31,007 nt of DNA from Fibrobacter sp. UBA1313 (GTDB taxonomy: Bacteria; Fibrobacterota; Fibrobacteria; Fibrobacterales; Fibrobacteraceae). A program made the position numbers and the translations under genes. Below, one piece after another: positions 24,031 through 31,007 of this stretch (positions are counted from its first letter, which is position 1; the number at the start of each line of letters is the position of its first letter). Below the pieces are notes generated by a model that was not told where the DNA came from, did no database searches, and saw only the letters and a program-made list of their open reading frames with translations. Location of the stretch: assembly GCA_002307115.1 (NCBI GenBank), contig DBTP01000169.1:1-31007 (forward strand), in the 5' to 3' direction.

Positions 24031-27000
24031 ATGCTTATACTTCGTGGGACTCCCGCTCTTTCTGATTTCCGACTTCAAAAACTCTTAAATGATTTTCAAA
24101 AAGAGTCCTTACCTGTTGCAGGGGTTTATGCCGAGTTTGTTCACATCGTGGAACTCTCTTCGGAGTTGACTCCAGAAAAGAAAGGCGTTATCGATCAACT
24201 CCTTTCTTATGGCCCCAAACGGGAAAGTCATAAGCCTGCGGGCACCCTCTTTGTCGTGGCCCCTCGCCCAGGTACCATTAGTCCTTGGAGTTCCAAGGCT
24301 ACCGATATCGCTCATATTTGTGGTCTTTCTGAAATTATTCGCATTGAACGAGCCGTTGCCTATTACATCGATTTTAACGGGGGCGCTACCGAACCCGTAT
24401 TAACGAAAATCAAAGCCAAGATTCATGACCGCATGACTCAAAAGGTTTTCCCTGCCTTTGACCTGCTCTCTGTGCTCTTTAGTCACGCAGAACCTCGCCC
24501 ATTGATCGAAGTACCGATTCTCAAGGATGGCCGAGATGCTTTGGTGCGTGCCGATAAAAAATTAGGTTTAGCCCTCGCTCCCGATGAAATTGATTACTTG
24601 CTCGAAAACTTTACGGCTTTGAATCGCAATCCTTCGGATGTGGAACTCATGATGTTTGCTCAAGCGAACTCCGAACATTGCCGTCATAAGGTATTTGGTG
24701 CTGAATGGACCATCGATGGTCAAAAGATGGACCATTCTTTATTTCAGATGATCAAGAATACTTACAAATTGCACCCTACGAACATTCTTTCTGCTTACAA
24801 GGATAATGCGGCGGTCATGACGGGGGTGACTGCGGGTCGTTACTATGCGGACCCTCGCAATAACAAGTATGACTGGCACAAAGAAGCGATTCACACATTG
24901 ATGAAGGTGGAAACTCATAACCATCCGACCGCTATTTCTCCGTTCCCTGGAGCGGCTACAGGTTCTGGTGGCGAAATTCGTGATGAAGGAGCGACCGGTC
25001 GCGGATCAAAGCCCAAAGCGGGTCTCTGCGGGTTTAGTGTCTCTAACTTGAAACTTCCGGGTGCTGTGCAACCGTGGGAAAAAGATTTTGGCAAACCCTC
25101 TCGTATCGCCAGTCCTTTGGACATCATGATCGAAGGTCCTCTCGGAGGTGCCGCGTTTAATAATGAATTTGGTCGCCCCAATATTTTGGGGTATTTTCGC
25201 ACATTTGAACAAGAGGTTCCTTGCTTACAAGGTGCAGAAGTGCGGGGCTATCACAAGCCCATTATGCTTGCGGGGGGTCTCGGAAGCATTAAAGAAAAAC
25301 ATGTAGAAAAAGGTCATATTCACCCGGGCGATCATTTGATCGTTCTCGGTGGCCCTGCGATGCTCATTGGCTTGGGTGGTGGCGCTGCAAGTTCGGTCAC
25401 CAGTGGCTCTGGGAATGAAGATTTAGACTTTGCAAGTGTACAGCGCGAAAATCCAGAAATGGAACGTCGTTGCCAAGAAGTGATTGATCGCTGCTGGGCC
25501 ATGGATGATGAAAATCCCATTTCCTTTATTCACGACGTGGGCGCGGGTGGACTTTCCAATGCGCTTCCCGAATTGGTGAATGATGGCGGTCTCGGTGGCA
25601 AATTTGAACTCCGCAAGGTTCCGAATGATGAACCGGGTATGAGTCCCCTCGAAATTTGGAGTAATGAATCCCAGGAACGTTACGTCATGGCAGTTGCGGC
25701 CAATTGTTTGGATGTATTCGATGACATTTGTAAGCGCGAACGTTGTCCTTATGCGGTTGTGGGGGAGGCTGTCCCCGAACGTCATTTGACACTCACCGAT
25801 TCTCATTTTGGTAACAAGCCCATTGACATGCCGCTCGAAGTCCTTTTGGGAAAACCGCCGCGCATGATCCGCAACGAAGTGAGTCAAAAACGTCCTCTGG
25901 ACCCTTCGATTTTTCCTGAAAATACAACCATCGACGCCGTTGCTTCTCGCGTGTTGGCGAACCCCTCTGTTGCCGATAAGACCTTTCTTATTTCCATTGG
26001 GGACCGTTCTGTGACAGGCATGATTTGCCGTGATCAGATGGTAGGTCCTTGGCAAGTTCCCGTTGCCGATTGTGCGGTCACTTCTGCCACTTTGGATTCT
26101 TTTGAAGGCGAAGTGATGAGTATTGGCGAACGCGCTCCGATCGCCATTGTGTCCCCTGCCGCAAGTGCTCGCATGGCGGTGGCGGAATCTCTCACTAATA
26201 TGGCGGCCGCTTACGTCCCTGATATGGGACGCGTGAATTTATCTGCAAATTGGATGGCTTCCCCCAATTATGAAGGCGATGGCGCGGATTTGTATGCTGC
26301 GGTAAAAGCGATCGGTATGGAACTCTGCCCGGAACTTGGCATCACGATCCCCGTGGGCAAAGATTCTATGAGCATGAGTACCGTGTGGGAAGAATCCAAC
26401 GGGAAGCACACCGTGACCGCTCCGATTTCTCTAGTGATCACGGCCTTTGCTCATTGTGGCGATGTGCGCAAAACGCTTACGCCGCAATTGTTGCCCGTGA
26501 ACTCACGCTTATTTTTGATCGATCTTGCCCGTGGTAAAAATCGCATGGGAGCGTCTATTGCCGCTCAGGTTTTCAATAAAATCGGTTCCGTTGCTCCCGA
26601 TGTGGAAAGCGCTAAAGAACTTCGCACCTTTTTTGAAACTATTCAAAAGCTCAATGTGAAGGGAGCCATTTCTGCTTACCACGATAAGTCGGATGGGGGT
26701 CTTTATACGACGGTTCTCGAAATGGCTTTCGCAGGTCATACGGGGGTTACTCTCGATATTTCCAAGCTCCCAGGCACCACTCTCGAAATTCTTTTCAACG
26801 AAGAATTAGGAACCGTCCTTCAGGTCGCTACTGAAAATATTTTGACCGTGCGTACAGCCTTTGAAGCCGCAGGGCTCGGCGCCTGTCTTTTTGATATTGG
26901 AACCCTGAATGCAGAATACACATTCCAAATAGGCGATTACCAGCAAGACATTTCCAAACTCCGCGCTATTTGGAGTGACACCACCCGCCGCATCGCCGCT

Positions 27001-27891
27001 CTTCGTGACAATCCCGAATGTGCCGAAAGCGAATACACGCTCAAGCTCGAAAAGAACGATCCGGGTATCAGCCCGAAGGTTACTTTCGACATGGCCGTAA
27101 AAAAGGATTATTCCAGCCGTCCCAAGATGGCGATTCTCCGCGAACAGGGTGTGAATGGGGAAATTGAAATGGCCGCCGCATTTGATCGCGCGGGTTTTGA
27201 ATCCATTGATGTGCACATGACGGATGTGCTCACGGGGCGCGTTGACTTAAAGGAATTCAAGGGTCTTGTGGCTTGTGGTGGATTTAGTTATGGCGACGTT
27301 CTCGGTGCTGGCGAAGGTTGGGCAAAGAGCATTCTTTTTCACCCAAGAGCTCGTACCGAATTTGAAGCCTTTTTTAATCGCAAAGACACCTTCACTCTCG
27401 GCGTCTGCAACGGTTGCCAAATGGTTTCCAACCTCAAGGATTTGATTCCTGGAGCCTCTCACTGGCCACGCTTTGTACAGAACGTCTCTGAACGTTTTGA
27501 AGCTCGATTTGTAAGCCTCAAGATCGAAAAAACTCCCTCTATTCTTTTGAAAGGAATGGAAGGAAGTATTCTTCCCATCGCAGTAGCTCATGGGGAAGGC
27601 CAAACTGAATTTGCAGATCAGAACGGTGCCAAAGCCTGCCTCAAAACAGGACTCGTCAGCTTACGTTATGTGGATGGTTCTCACAATTATACGGATAGTT
27701 ATCCCTTGAATCCGAATGGATCTTCTTTTGGAATCACGGGGCTCACCAGCGCAGATGGCCGCGCTCTCATTATGATGCCGCATCCAGAACGCGTATTCCG
27801 CACCTGTCAGAATAGCTGGCACCCTGTGGAATGGGGTGAAGATGGCCCGTGGATGAAGCTATTCCGCAACGCCCGTGAATGGGTTGGGTAA
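24031..27891 (+). CDS. purL: Phosphoribosylformylglycinamidine synthase, single-chain PurL
   Basis: FGAM synthase converts FGAR, glutamine and ATP to FGAM in purine synthesis. At 1286 residues it is the large single-chain type of E. coli (1295), combining functions split into PurS, PurL and PurQ in many bacteria. The N-terminus ILRGTPALSDFRLQKLL resembles the E. coli one. The linker/FGAR domain has QANSEHCRHKVFGAEW, and the ATPase core has ETHNHPTAISPFPGAATGSG and IHDVGAGGLSNALPELVNDG. The C-terminal glutaminase has GVCNGCQMVSNL (Cys1126), with His1251 and Glu1253 in MPHPERVF; these sit exactly nine positions before the E. coli triad. All key residues look intact. It is monocistronic with its own terminator. 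Confidence 0.98.
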   Translation: MLILRGTPALSDFRLQKLLNDFQKESLPVAGVYAEFVHIVELSSELTPEKKGVIDQLLSYGPKRESHKPAGTLFVVAPRPGTISPWSSKATDIAHICGLSEIIRIERAVAYYIDFNGGATEPVLTKIKAKIHDRMTQKVFPAFDLLSVLFSHAEPRPLIEVPILKDGRDALVRADKKLGLALAPDEIDYLLENFTALNRNPSDVELMMFAQANSEHCRHKVFGAEWTIDGQKMDHSLFQMIKNTYKLHPTNILSAYKDNAAVMTGVTAGRYYADPRNNKYDWHKEAIHTLMKVETHNHPTAISPFPGAATGSGGEIRDEGATGRGSKPKAGLCGFSVSNLKLPGAVQPWEKDFGKPSRIASPLDIMIEGPLGGAAFNNEFGRPNILGYFRTFEQEVPCLQGAEVRGYHKPIMLAGGLGSIKEKHVEKGHIHPGDHLIVLGGPAMLIGLGGGAASSVTSGSGNEDLDFASVQRENPEMERRCQEVIDRCWAMDDENPISFIHDVGAGGLSNALPELVNDGGLGGKFELRKVPNDEPGMSPLEIWSNESQERYVMAVAANCLDVFDDICKRERCPYAVVGEAVPERHLTLTDSHFGNKPIDMPLEVLLGKPPRMIRNEVSQKRPLDPSIFPENTTIDAVASRVLANPSVADKTFLISIGDRSVTGMICRDQMVGPWQVPVADCAVTSATLDSFEGEVMSIGERAPIAIVSPAASARMAVAESLTNMAAAYVPDMGRVNLSANWMASPNYEGDGADLYAAVKAIGMELCPELGITIPVGKDSMSMSTVWEESNGKHTVTAPISLVITAFAHCGDVRKTLTPQLLPVNSRLFLIDLARGKNRMGASIAAQVFNKIGSVAPDVESAKELRTFFETIQKLNVKGAISAYHDKSDGGLYTTVLEMAFAGHTGVTLDISKLPGTTLEILFNEELGTVLQVATENILTVRTAFEAAGLGACLFDIGTLNAEYTFQIGDYQQDISKLRAIWSDTTRRIAALRDNPECAESEYTLKLEKNDPGISPKVTFDMAVKKDYSSRPKMAILREQGVNGEIEMAAAFDRAGFESIDVHMTDVLTGRVDLKEFKGLVACGGFSYGDVLGAGEGWAKSILFHPRARTEFEAFFNRKDTFTLGVCNGCQMVSNLKDLIPGASHWPRFVQNVSERFEARFVSLKIEKTPSILLKGMEGSILPIAVAHGEGQTEFADQNGAKACLKTGLVSLRYVDGSHNYTDSYPLNPNGSSFGITGLTSADGRALIMMPHPERVFRTCQNSWHPVEWGEDGPWMKLFRNAREWVG

Positions 27892-27929
27892 TTCTGTCAA
27901 TCGGATATCCTAGCAATAATTCGGGAAAA

Positions 27930-27956
27930 ATGATTTTCACAAATCATCGCTTTTTT
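27930..27956. terminator. Bidirectional terminator between purL and the EEP-fold gene
   Basis: ATGATTT-TCAC-AAATCAT is a perfect 7-bp hairpin followed by CGCTTTTTT and preceded by GGGAAAAA, so it can act in both directions for the converging genes. Confidence 0.7.
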
Positions 27957-27964
27957 ATACCCTG

Positions 27965-29029
27965 CTAATGGGAAATAATCATTTTTTTTGTTAGCACGGA
28001 GCCGTTGATTTTTGCCATCGCCATCATCATGCCGTGAATGGCCCAGCCTTCCGGTATCCTGAATGTATGTTTTCCAGCATCGAGCATCTGCTTTTGGCTG
28101 AGGGTACCGATTCTTTTGCCTGTCAGGCTGAACACTTCGAGCGACACACTGGAACGTTCCATCAACTGTAGTTCGACGAACGGCCCAGAGATAGTTATGT
28201 AATTATTCCTCGCATTTGTAGATCCCTCTGTCAAGGCTGTCGTTGTCGTGTCCAGTAATTTCAAAATCGCCCACAGGGGATAACGGTTCGATGCAGAATA
28301 GACTGGATTGCCAACATCGAGAATGCTCCACCGGGATTCTGGACGATAAAGAATATGATTGATTTTTTGGGCGGTATCCAAAATTTCTCCGTTTGCCCCT
28401 TTCACAAAAACAAAACCAGCATCGGTGAGGACCTTCATAGAACTTTCGGTCGCCTGGGCATTGAAATCCGCCATGATGATCACCGGATCGGTTGCCGTTC
28501 CCACACTGTCCATCCAAACGACTATTTGCTGAAGTTGAGAGGCTCGATTCGCAGCGGTTGCGTTATCAAGGTGTGTGACGATGACCCGGACAGGTTGGTT
28601 AGCCATGGTGATATCTATTTCGAGTGCCGCCCGAGCCTCCGAAGCGCTTCCCTTCGGAATTTGCAGACGACGCACACTCAAAGGGGCTTCGTCCGACAAA
28701 AAACCAATGCCGTACGATCCGCTACTACCTTGATAGTCTATTTGGGCCGCCGCGAATGTATACGACATATTCGTCTGTTCTCCCAAGTATTGCAAAACAT
28801 TGGAGGAGTTGCGGCTATTGCAGCTATCGACTTTTTGAATTCCGTTGATGGTCGGATCAATTTCATTAATGACTGCTGCTATATCACCGTAAGAACCAGA
28901 GCCGTGACTTTCGGCGTTGATATTATAGGTCATGAATTTGACCGAATCTGGATATTGGGCCTGTGTCAGCATTGCCGCGCTTATGAAAAATAATCCTGAA
29001 ATAAATAACTTGTCATACCGATCTTTCAT
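27965..29029 (-). CDS. Secreted endonuclease/exonuclease/phosphatase-fold protein, probable pseudoenzyme, with C-terminal sorting-like tail
   Basis: The 354-residue product follows an excellent SD (TAAGGAGGTG) and has a signal peptide ending LTQA before QYPDS. Residues 28-258 follow the EEP (DNase I-like) fold: MTYNIN (Asn36), DPTINGIQKVD, VIVTHLDNATAANRASQL (His153), VIIMADFNA (Asp188, Asn190), INHILYRPE and SNRYPLWAILKL. Several catalytic positions are changed: the Glu of LQEV is Lys66, the Asp of IDHIF is Asn224, and the Asp-His of SDHxP are Asn248-Arg249. Metal-dependent hydrolysis is therefore doubtful. Residues 280-354 (VSLEVFSLTGKRIGTL, LDAGKHTFRIPEG, final KKMIISH) resemble the C-terminal sorting/anchoring domains of type IX-like secreted proteins in Bacteroidetes and Fibrobacter. 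Substrate or ligand unknown. Confidence 0.85.
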   Translation of the reverse strand: MKDRYDKLFISGLFFISAAMLTQAQYPDSVKFMTYNINAESHGSGSYGDIAAVINEIDPTINGIQKVDSCNSRNSSNVLQYLGEQTNMSYTFAAAQIDYQGSSGSYGIGFLSDEAPLSVRRLQIPKGSASEARAALEIDITMANQPVRVIVTHLDNATAANRASQLQQIVVWMDSVGTATDPVIIMADFNAQATESSMKVLTDAGFVFVKGANGEILDTAQKINHILYRPESRWSILDVGNPVYSASNRYPLWAILKLLDTTTTALTEGSTNARNNYITISGPFVELQLMERSSVSLEVFSLTGKRIGTLSQKQMLDAGKHTFRIPEGWAIHGMMMAMAKINGSVLTKKMIISH

Positions 29030-29035
29030 ATCAAC

Positions 29036-29636
29036 ACCTCCTTAACTTTCATTGATGCCAATGAAATATACCCCTTGGATATCTTTTATAAGCCTCTATG
29101 AAACTCCAAAATGGTGTGATTTGTACATAAATTAATTCTGGGAAATGAAAAAAAATGATTTTGGCTTCACCGGGAATTTTCTTCCCTATTTTTAATGAAT
29201 TTTTAAAAATTGCTTCACGAAAATGAAATCGAACTATAGCGAAGTCCCGCAGCCCATTTGTTGTGGTGTCACGTTGTTCGATCCTCACCCCTGCGAAGCC
29301 TGATGTTCCCCAAAGGAAACCGGCTTCTGGTTGCAGAAAATGAATTTTTAGAAACTCCCTAAACTTAGTGTGTATTCCATCGTTAATATGGCAACTCACT
29401 CTTTTTTAGGTGGTTCCCATACATAGAAAATCGAGAACCGAGCTTCTTGAAGAATATAAGGATGACTGCAAAATGGGTAAAATTGTAAACATCCAATGCT
29501 AAAAGTGCTCCCAAGTATTTGATTTATAAGGTGGGACGGTGTGGTTCGGCGGTAATTGTTACAGTATCATATTTTTTACAGAGACCCTAAAAATGAAAGA
29601 AATCAATAATTATCTTTGTCGCTAAAATAGGAGCAA
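29036..29636. other. About 600 bp without a convincing gene
   Basis: The flanks are AT-rich, with a GC-richer core at about 29230-29345. The longest frame is leftward, GTG 29399 to 29049 (116 codons). It ends 19 bp before the EEP gene but lacks a good SD, has an unnatural Phe/His/Ile-rich composition and matches nothing I know, so I do not call it. On the + strand a 26-codon frame starts at 29224. The palindrome AATTTTTAAAAATT occurs at 29199-29212. The segment must hold the EEP gene's promoter, and the right end holds that of the DUF2238 gene, but no boxes are clear. It may be a decayed gene. Confidence 0.4.
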
Positions 29637-29642
29637 AGCAAA

Positions 29643-30254
29643 ATGTCAAAAAAAGATATCTATCCCAAGATTTTACTTGCGTTAGTCGTTATTTTTTTCG
29701 TTTGGTCGGGGGTTCATCCGCACGATTCGCGCCTCACATGGGTTTTGGAAACGGCACCATTCATGATCGCGCTCCCGATTCTTCTTTTGACCTATAAACG
29801 TTTTCCGTTTACCCATTTTGTTTACACTATTATTGCAATTCATGCGATTGTTTTGATGTTTGGAGGTCATTACTCCTACGCGAAAGTTCCACTCGGCTTT
29901 TGGATGGAAGATTGGTTTGGTTGGACTCGTAACAATTATGATAAAATAGGCCATTTTATGCAAGGCTTTGGGCCGGTGCTCTATGCTCGAGAACTTTTGA
30001 TCCGTACCTCGCCACTCAAACCAGGCAAGTGGCTCAACGTTATCACCGTCTCCATTGCTATGGCGATTTCAGCGATCTACGAAATTATCGAATGGCTCTC
30101 CTCTCTCTCTAATCCAGCAGACACAGAAGCCTTTTTGGGAACTCAGGGCTATATTTGGGACACGCAAACCGATATGTTTATGTGCTTGGTTGGTGCCATT
30201 TTCGCGCTTCTCTTTTTTTCCAAGTTGCATAATCGGTATTTGGATCGCCTTTAG
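29643..30254 (+). CDS. YjdF/DUF2238 family inner-membrane protein
   Basis: The 203-residue integral membrane protein has about six helices: LLALVVIFFVWSGV, FMIALPILLLTY, FVYTIIAIHAIVLMFGGHYS, a central MQGFGPVLYARELLI, VSIAMAISAIYEIIEWL and MCLVGAIFALLFF. The conserved polar pattern of the DUF2238 (YjdF) family is present: IHAIVLMFGGHYSYAKVPLG, NYDKIGHFMQGF with His in the membrane, ISAIYEIIEW, and the last-helix motif GYIWDTQTDMFMCLVGA. The buried His, Glu and Asp suggest metal or proton handling, but no function is established to my knowledge. AGGAG (29629-29633) lies 9 nt before ATG 29643. It is monocistronic, converging on the nitroreductase. Confidence 0.88.
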   Translation: MSKKDIYPKILLALVVIFFVWSGVHPHDSRLTWVLETAPFMIALPILLLTYKRFPFTHFVYTIIAIHAIVLMFGGHYSYAKVPLGFWMEDWFGWTRNNYDKIGHFMQGFGPVLYARELLIRTSPLKPGKWLNVITVSIAMAISAIYEIIEWLSSLSNPADTEAFLGTQGYIWDTQTDMFMCLVGAIFALLFFSKLHNRYLDRL

Positions 30255-30281
30255 GTCATTCCTAAAATTTTTCAGAATTCA

Positions 30282-30318
30282 AAAAAGAGCCCTGCATTTC
30301 GCGGGACTCTTTGTTTTT
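30282..30318. terminator. Bidirectional terminator between DUF2238 and nitroreductase genes
   Basis: AAAGAGCCCTGC pairs with GCGGGACTCTTT (one C-A mismatch, one G-U) around ATTTC, flanked by AAAA and TTTTT, 27 bp after one stop and just before the other. Confidence 0.75.
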
Positions 30319-30326
30319 CTGAAATT

Positions 30327-30926
30327 TTATCCAAAAACTTTGACTCTTTCTCGGATGGGCGAGAACTCCTTCGCTCCTGCAGGGGCTACTACGGAACCAA
30401 AAGGCATTTCGGCAAGTAATGTCCAGCTTTCTGGAAGACTCCATTCTTCTTTCACCTCGGCATCAATGAGTGGATTGTAATGTTGCAAAGAGGCCCCTAA
30501 ACCCTCGGCTTCAAAAGCGGTCCAAATGGTAAATTGGAGCATTCCACTGGATTGCAACGACCACATTGGAAATTTATCCTTATAAGCGGGAAATTTGGTC
30601 ACGAGTTCATTAACAACCGCTTGGTCTTCGAAAAATAATATCGTACCAAAACCGGCATCGAAAGAATCCATCTTTTGATTAGTCGCCACAAAAAGTTCTT
30701 CTGGTACTATTTTTTTCAAAGTGGCTCGCGTCATATTCCAGAATTTGGAACTTTCCTTTTCATTCAATAGAACGACGCGCGCGCTTTGAGAATTAAACGC
30801 TGATGGCACATGCATTACCGCATCTTCCACAATTTCTTGGATGCGTTTTTTGGTAATCACCTTCTCTTTCCCGAGAGTATAGATGCTTCGTCTATCTCTC
30901 ACCGCATCTAAAAACTTTTTTTCCAT
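30327..30926 (-). CDS. Nitroreductase family FMN-dependent oxidoreductase
   Basis: The 199-residue protein is of the compact nitroreductase type that reduces nitro or quinone compounds with NAD(P)H through FMN. It has the FMN-phosphate motif DRRSIYTLGKE (10-20), VMHVPSAFNSQSARVVLL (37-54) with the Ser-Asn-Gln contact, SSGMLQFTIWTAFEAEGLGASLQHY in the core helix (quoted in parts: SSGMLQFTIWTAFEAEGLG, then ASLQHYNP), and LLAEMPFGSVVAPAGAKEF near the C-terminus. The last segment places it with the subgroup including fungal Hbn1 and bacterial YdgI/YfhC-like proteins that act on lipid or nitro substrates. GGAGG lies 4-5 nt before the ATG. It starts 15 bp after the upstream gene on the same strand, so they are probably co-transcribed. 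Confidence 0.92.
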   Translation of the reverse strand: MEKKFLDAVRDRRSIYTLGKEKVITKKRIQEIVEDAVMHVPSAFNSQSARVVLLNEKESSKFWNMTRATLKKIVPEELFVATNQKMDSFDAGFGTILFFEDQAVVNELVTKFPAYKDKFPMWSLQSSGMLQFTIWTAFEAEGLGASLQHYNPLIDAEVKEEWSLPESWTLLAEMPFGSVVAPAGAKEFSPIRERVKVFG

Positions 30927-30941
30927 ATTCCCTCCAAATTT

Positions 30942-31007
30942 TTATATTCCAATGTCCTCGTTCCATAATTCGGGGTTCTTAAGAATAAAATCATGCATCA
31001 TTTCTAT
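30942..31007 (-). CDS. C-terminal end of a gene entering from the right edge
   Basis: A leftward open frame reaches the window edge and ends at TAA 30944-30942. The 21 visible residues (IEMMHDFILKNPELWNEDIG plus one) look like a genuine C-terminus. It stops 15 bp before the nitroreductase ATG with that gene's SD between them, an operon-like arrangement. Too little is visible to name it, and it could also be a whole tiny frame from one of the two Met codons. Confidence 0.5.
   Translation of the reverse strand: MEMMHDFILKNPELWNEDIGI

Noticed and set aside
29224..29349. Short + strand frame of 26 codons interrupted by TGA followed by a second short frame, suggesting selenocysteine read-through
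   Set aside because: No SD, no convincing SECIS-like hairpin right after the TGA, and the combined peptide matches no selenoprotein; most likely chance.
29049..29399. 116-codon leftward frame upstream of the EEP-fold gene
   Set aside because: GTG start without a proper SD, odd Phe/His/Ile-rich composition and no recognisable motif; position alone is not enough to call it.
1..31007. CRISPR arrays, insertion sequences, integrases, toxin-antitoxin or phage-defence cassettes
   Set aside because: No regularly spaced repeats, transposase or integrase motifs, or defence gene pairs were found on either strand.

Overview
The window is a dense bacterial chromosome segment of moderate GC from a Gram-negative (diderm) organism. 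It carries BamA and an OmpH/Skp chaperone, a lipoprotein, two probable outer-membrane proteins, a Tat export system and a secreted protein with a Bacteroidetes/Fibrobacter-style C-terminal tail. The mix of E. coli-like enzymes (RecBCD, single-chain PurL, PdxB, TrpS) with a DUF3078-type outer-membrane protein and that tail suggests the Fibrobacter lineage. This taxonomic call is an inference from family recognition, not a search result.

Layout, left to right. 1-3620: the 5' part of an unrecognised gene running off the left edge, a CAT-anticodon tRNA (probably tRNA-Ile2) with its own terminator, a 73-residue small protein, a degenerate glycogen-synthase-like protein, and a lipoprotein. 3648-12900: an AlkD-type DNA glycosylase converging on a recC-recB-recD operon whose three genes overlap by ATGA junctions. 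13090-16430: bamA-ompH, the outer-membrane assembly pair, closed by a strong bidirectional terminator. 16439-20110: a tightly packed leftward operon rnd-tatA-tatC-[TatB-like::5-formyl-THF cyclo-ligase]-rRNA methyltransferase. 20215-23890: trpS, a small outer-membrane-like protein, pdxB and a DUF3078 protein. 24031-27891: purL. 27965-31007: a secreted endonuclease/phosphatase-fold protein with substituted active-site residues, about 600 bp without a convincing gene, a YjdF/DUF2238 membrane protein, a nitroreductase, and the last 21 codons of a gene entering from the right edge.

Most of the window is housekeeping: recombination repair, outer-membrane biogenesis, Tat export, one-carbon, purine and PLP metabolism, and tRNA charging. 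The most notable observations are a TatB-like membrane segment fused in frame to 5-formyltetrahydrofolate cyclo-ligase beside tatA and tatC; a bamA whose signal peptide can only be translated from a non-canonical start (best candidate CTG at 13090) and which carries a ~135-residue insertion in POTRA3; and two apparent pseudoenzymes (a GT5 glycogen-synthase homologue and an EEP-fold protein) that keep the fold but have lost key catalytic residues. No CRISPR array, insertion sequence or complete mobile element was found.
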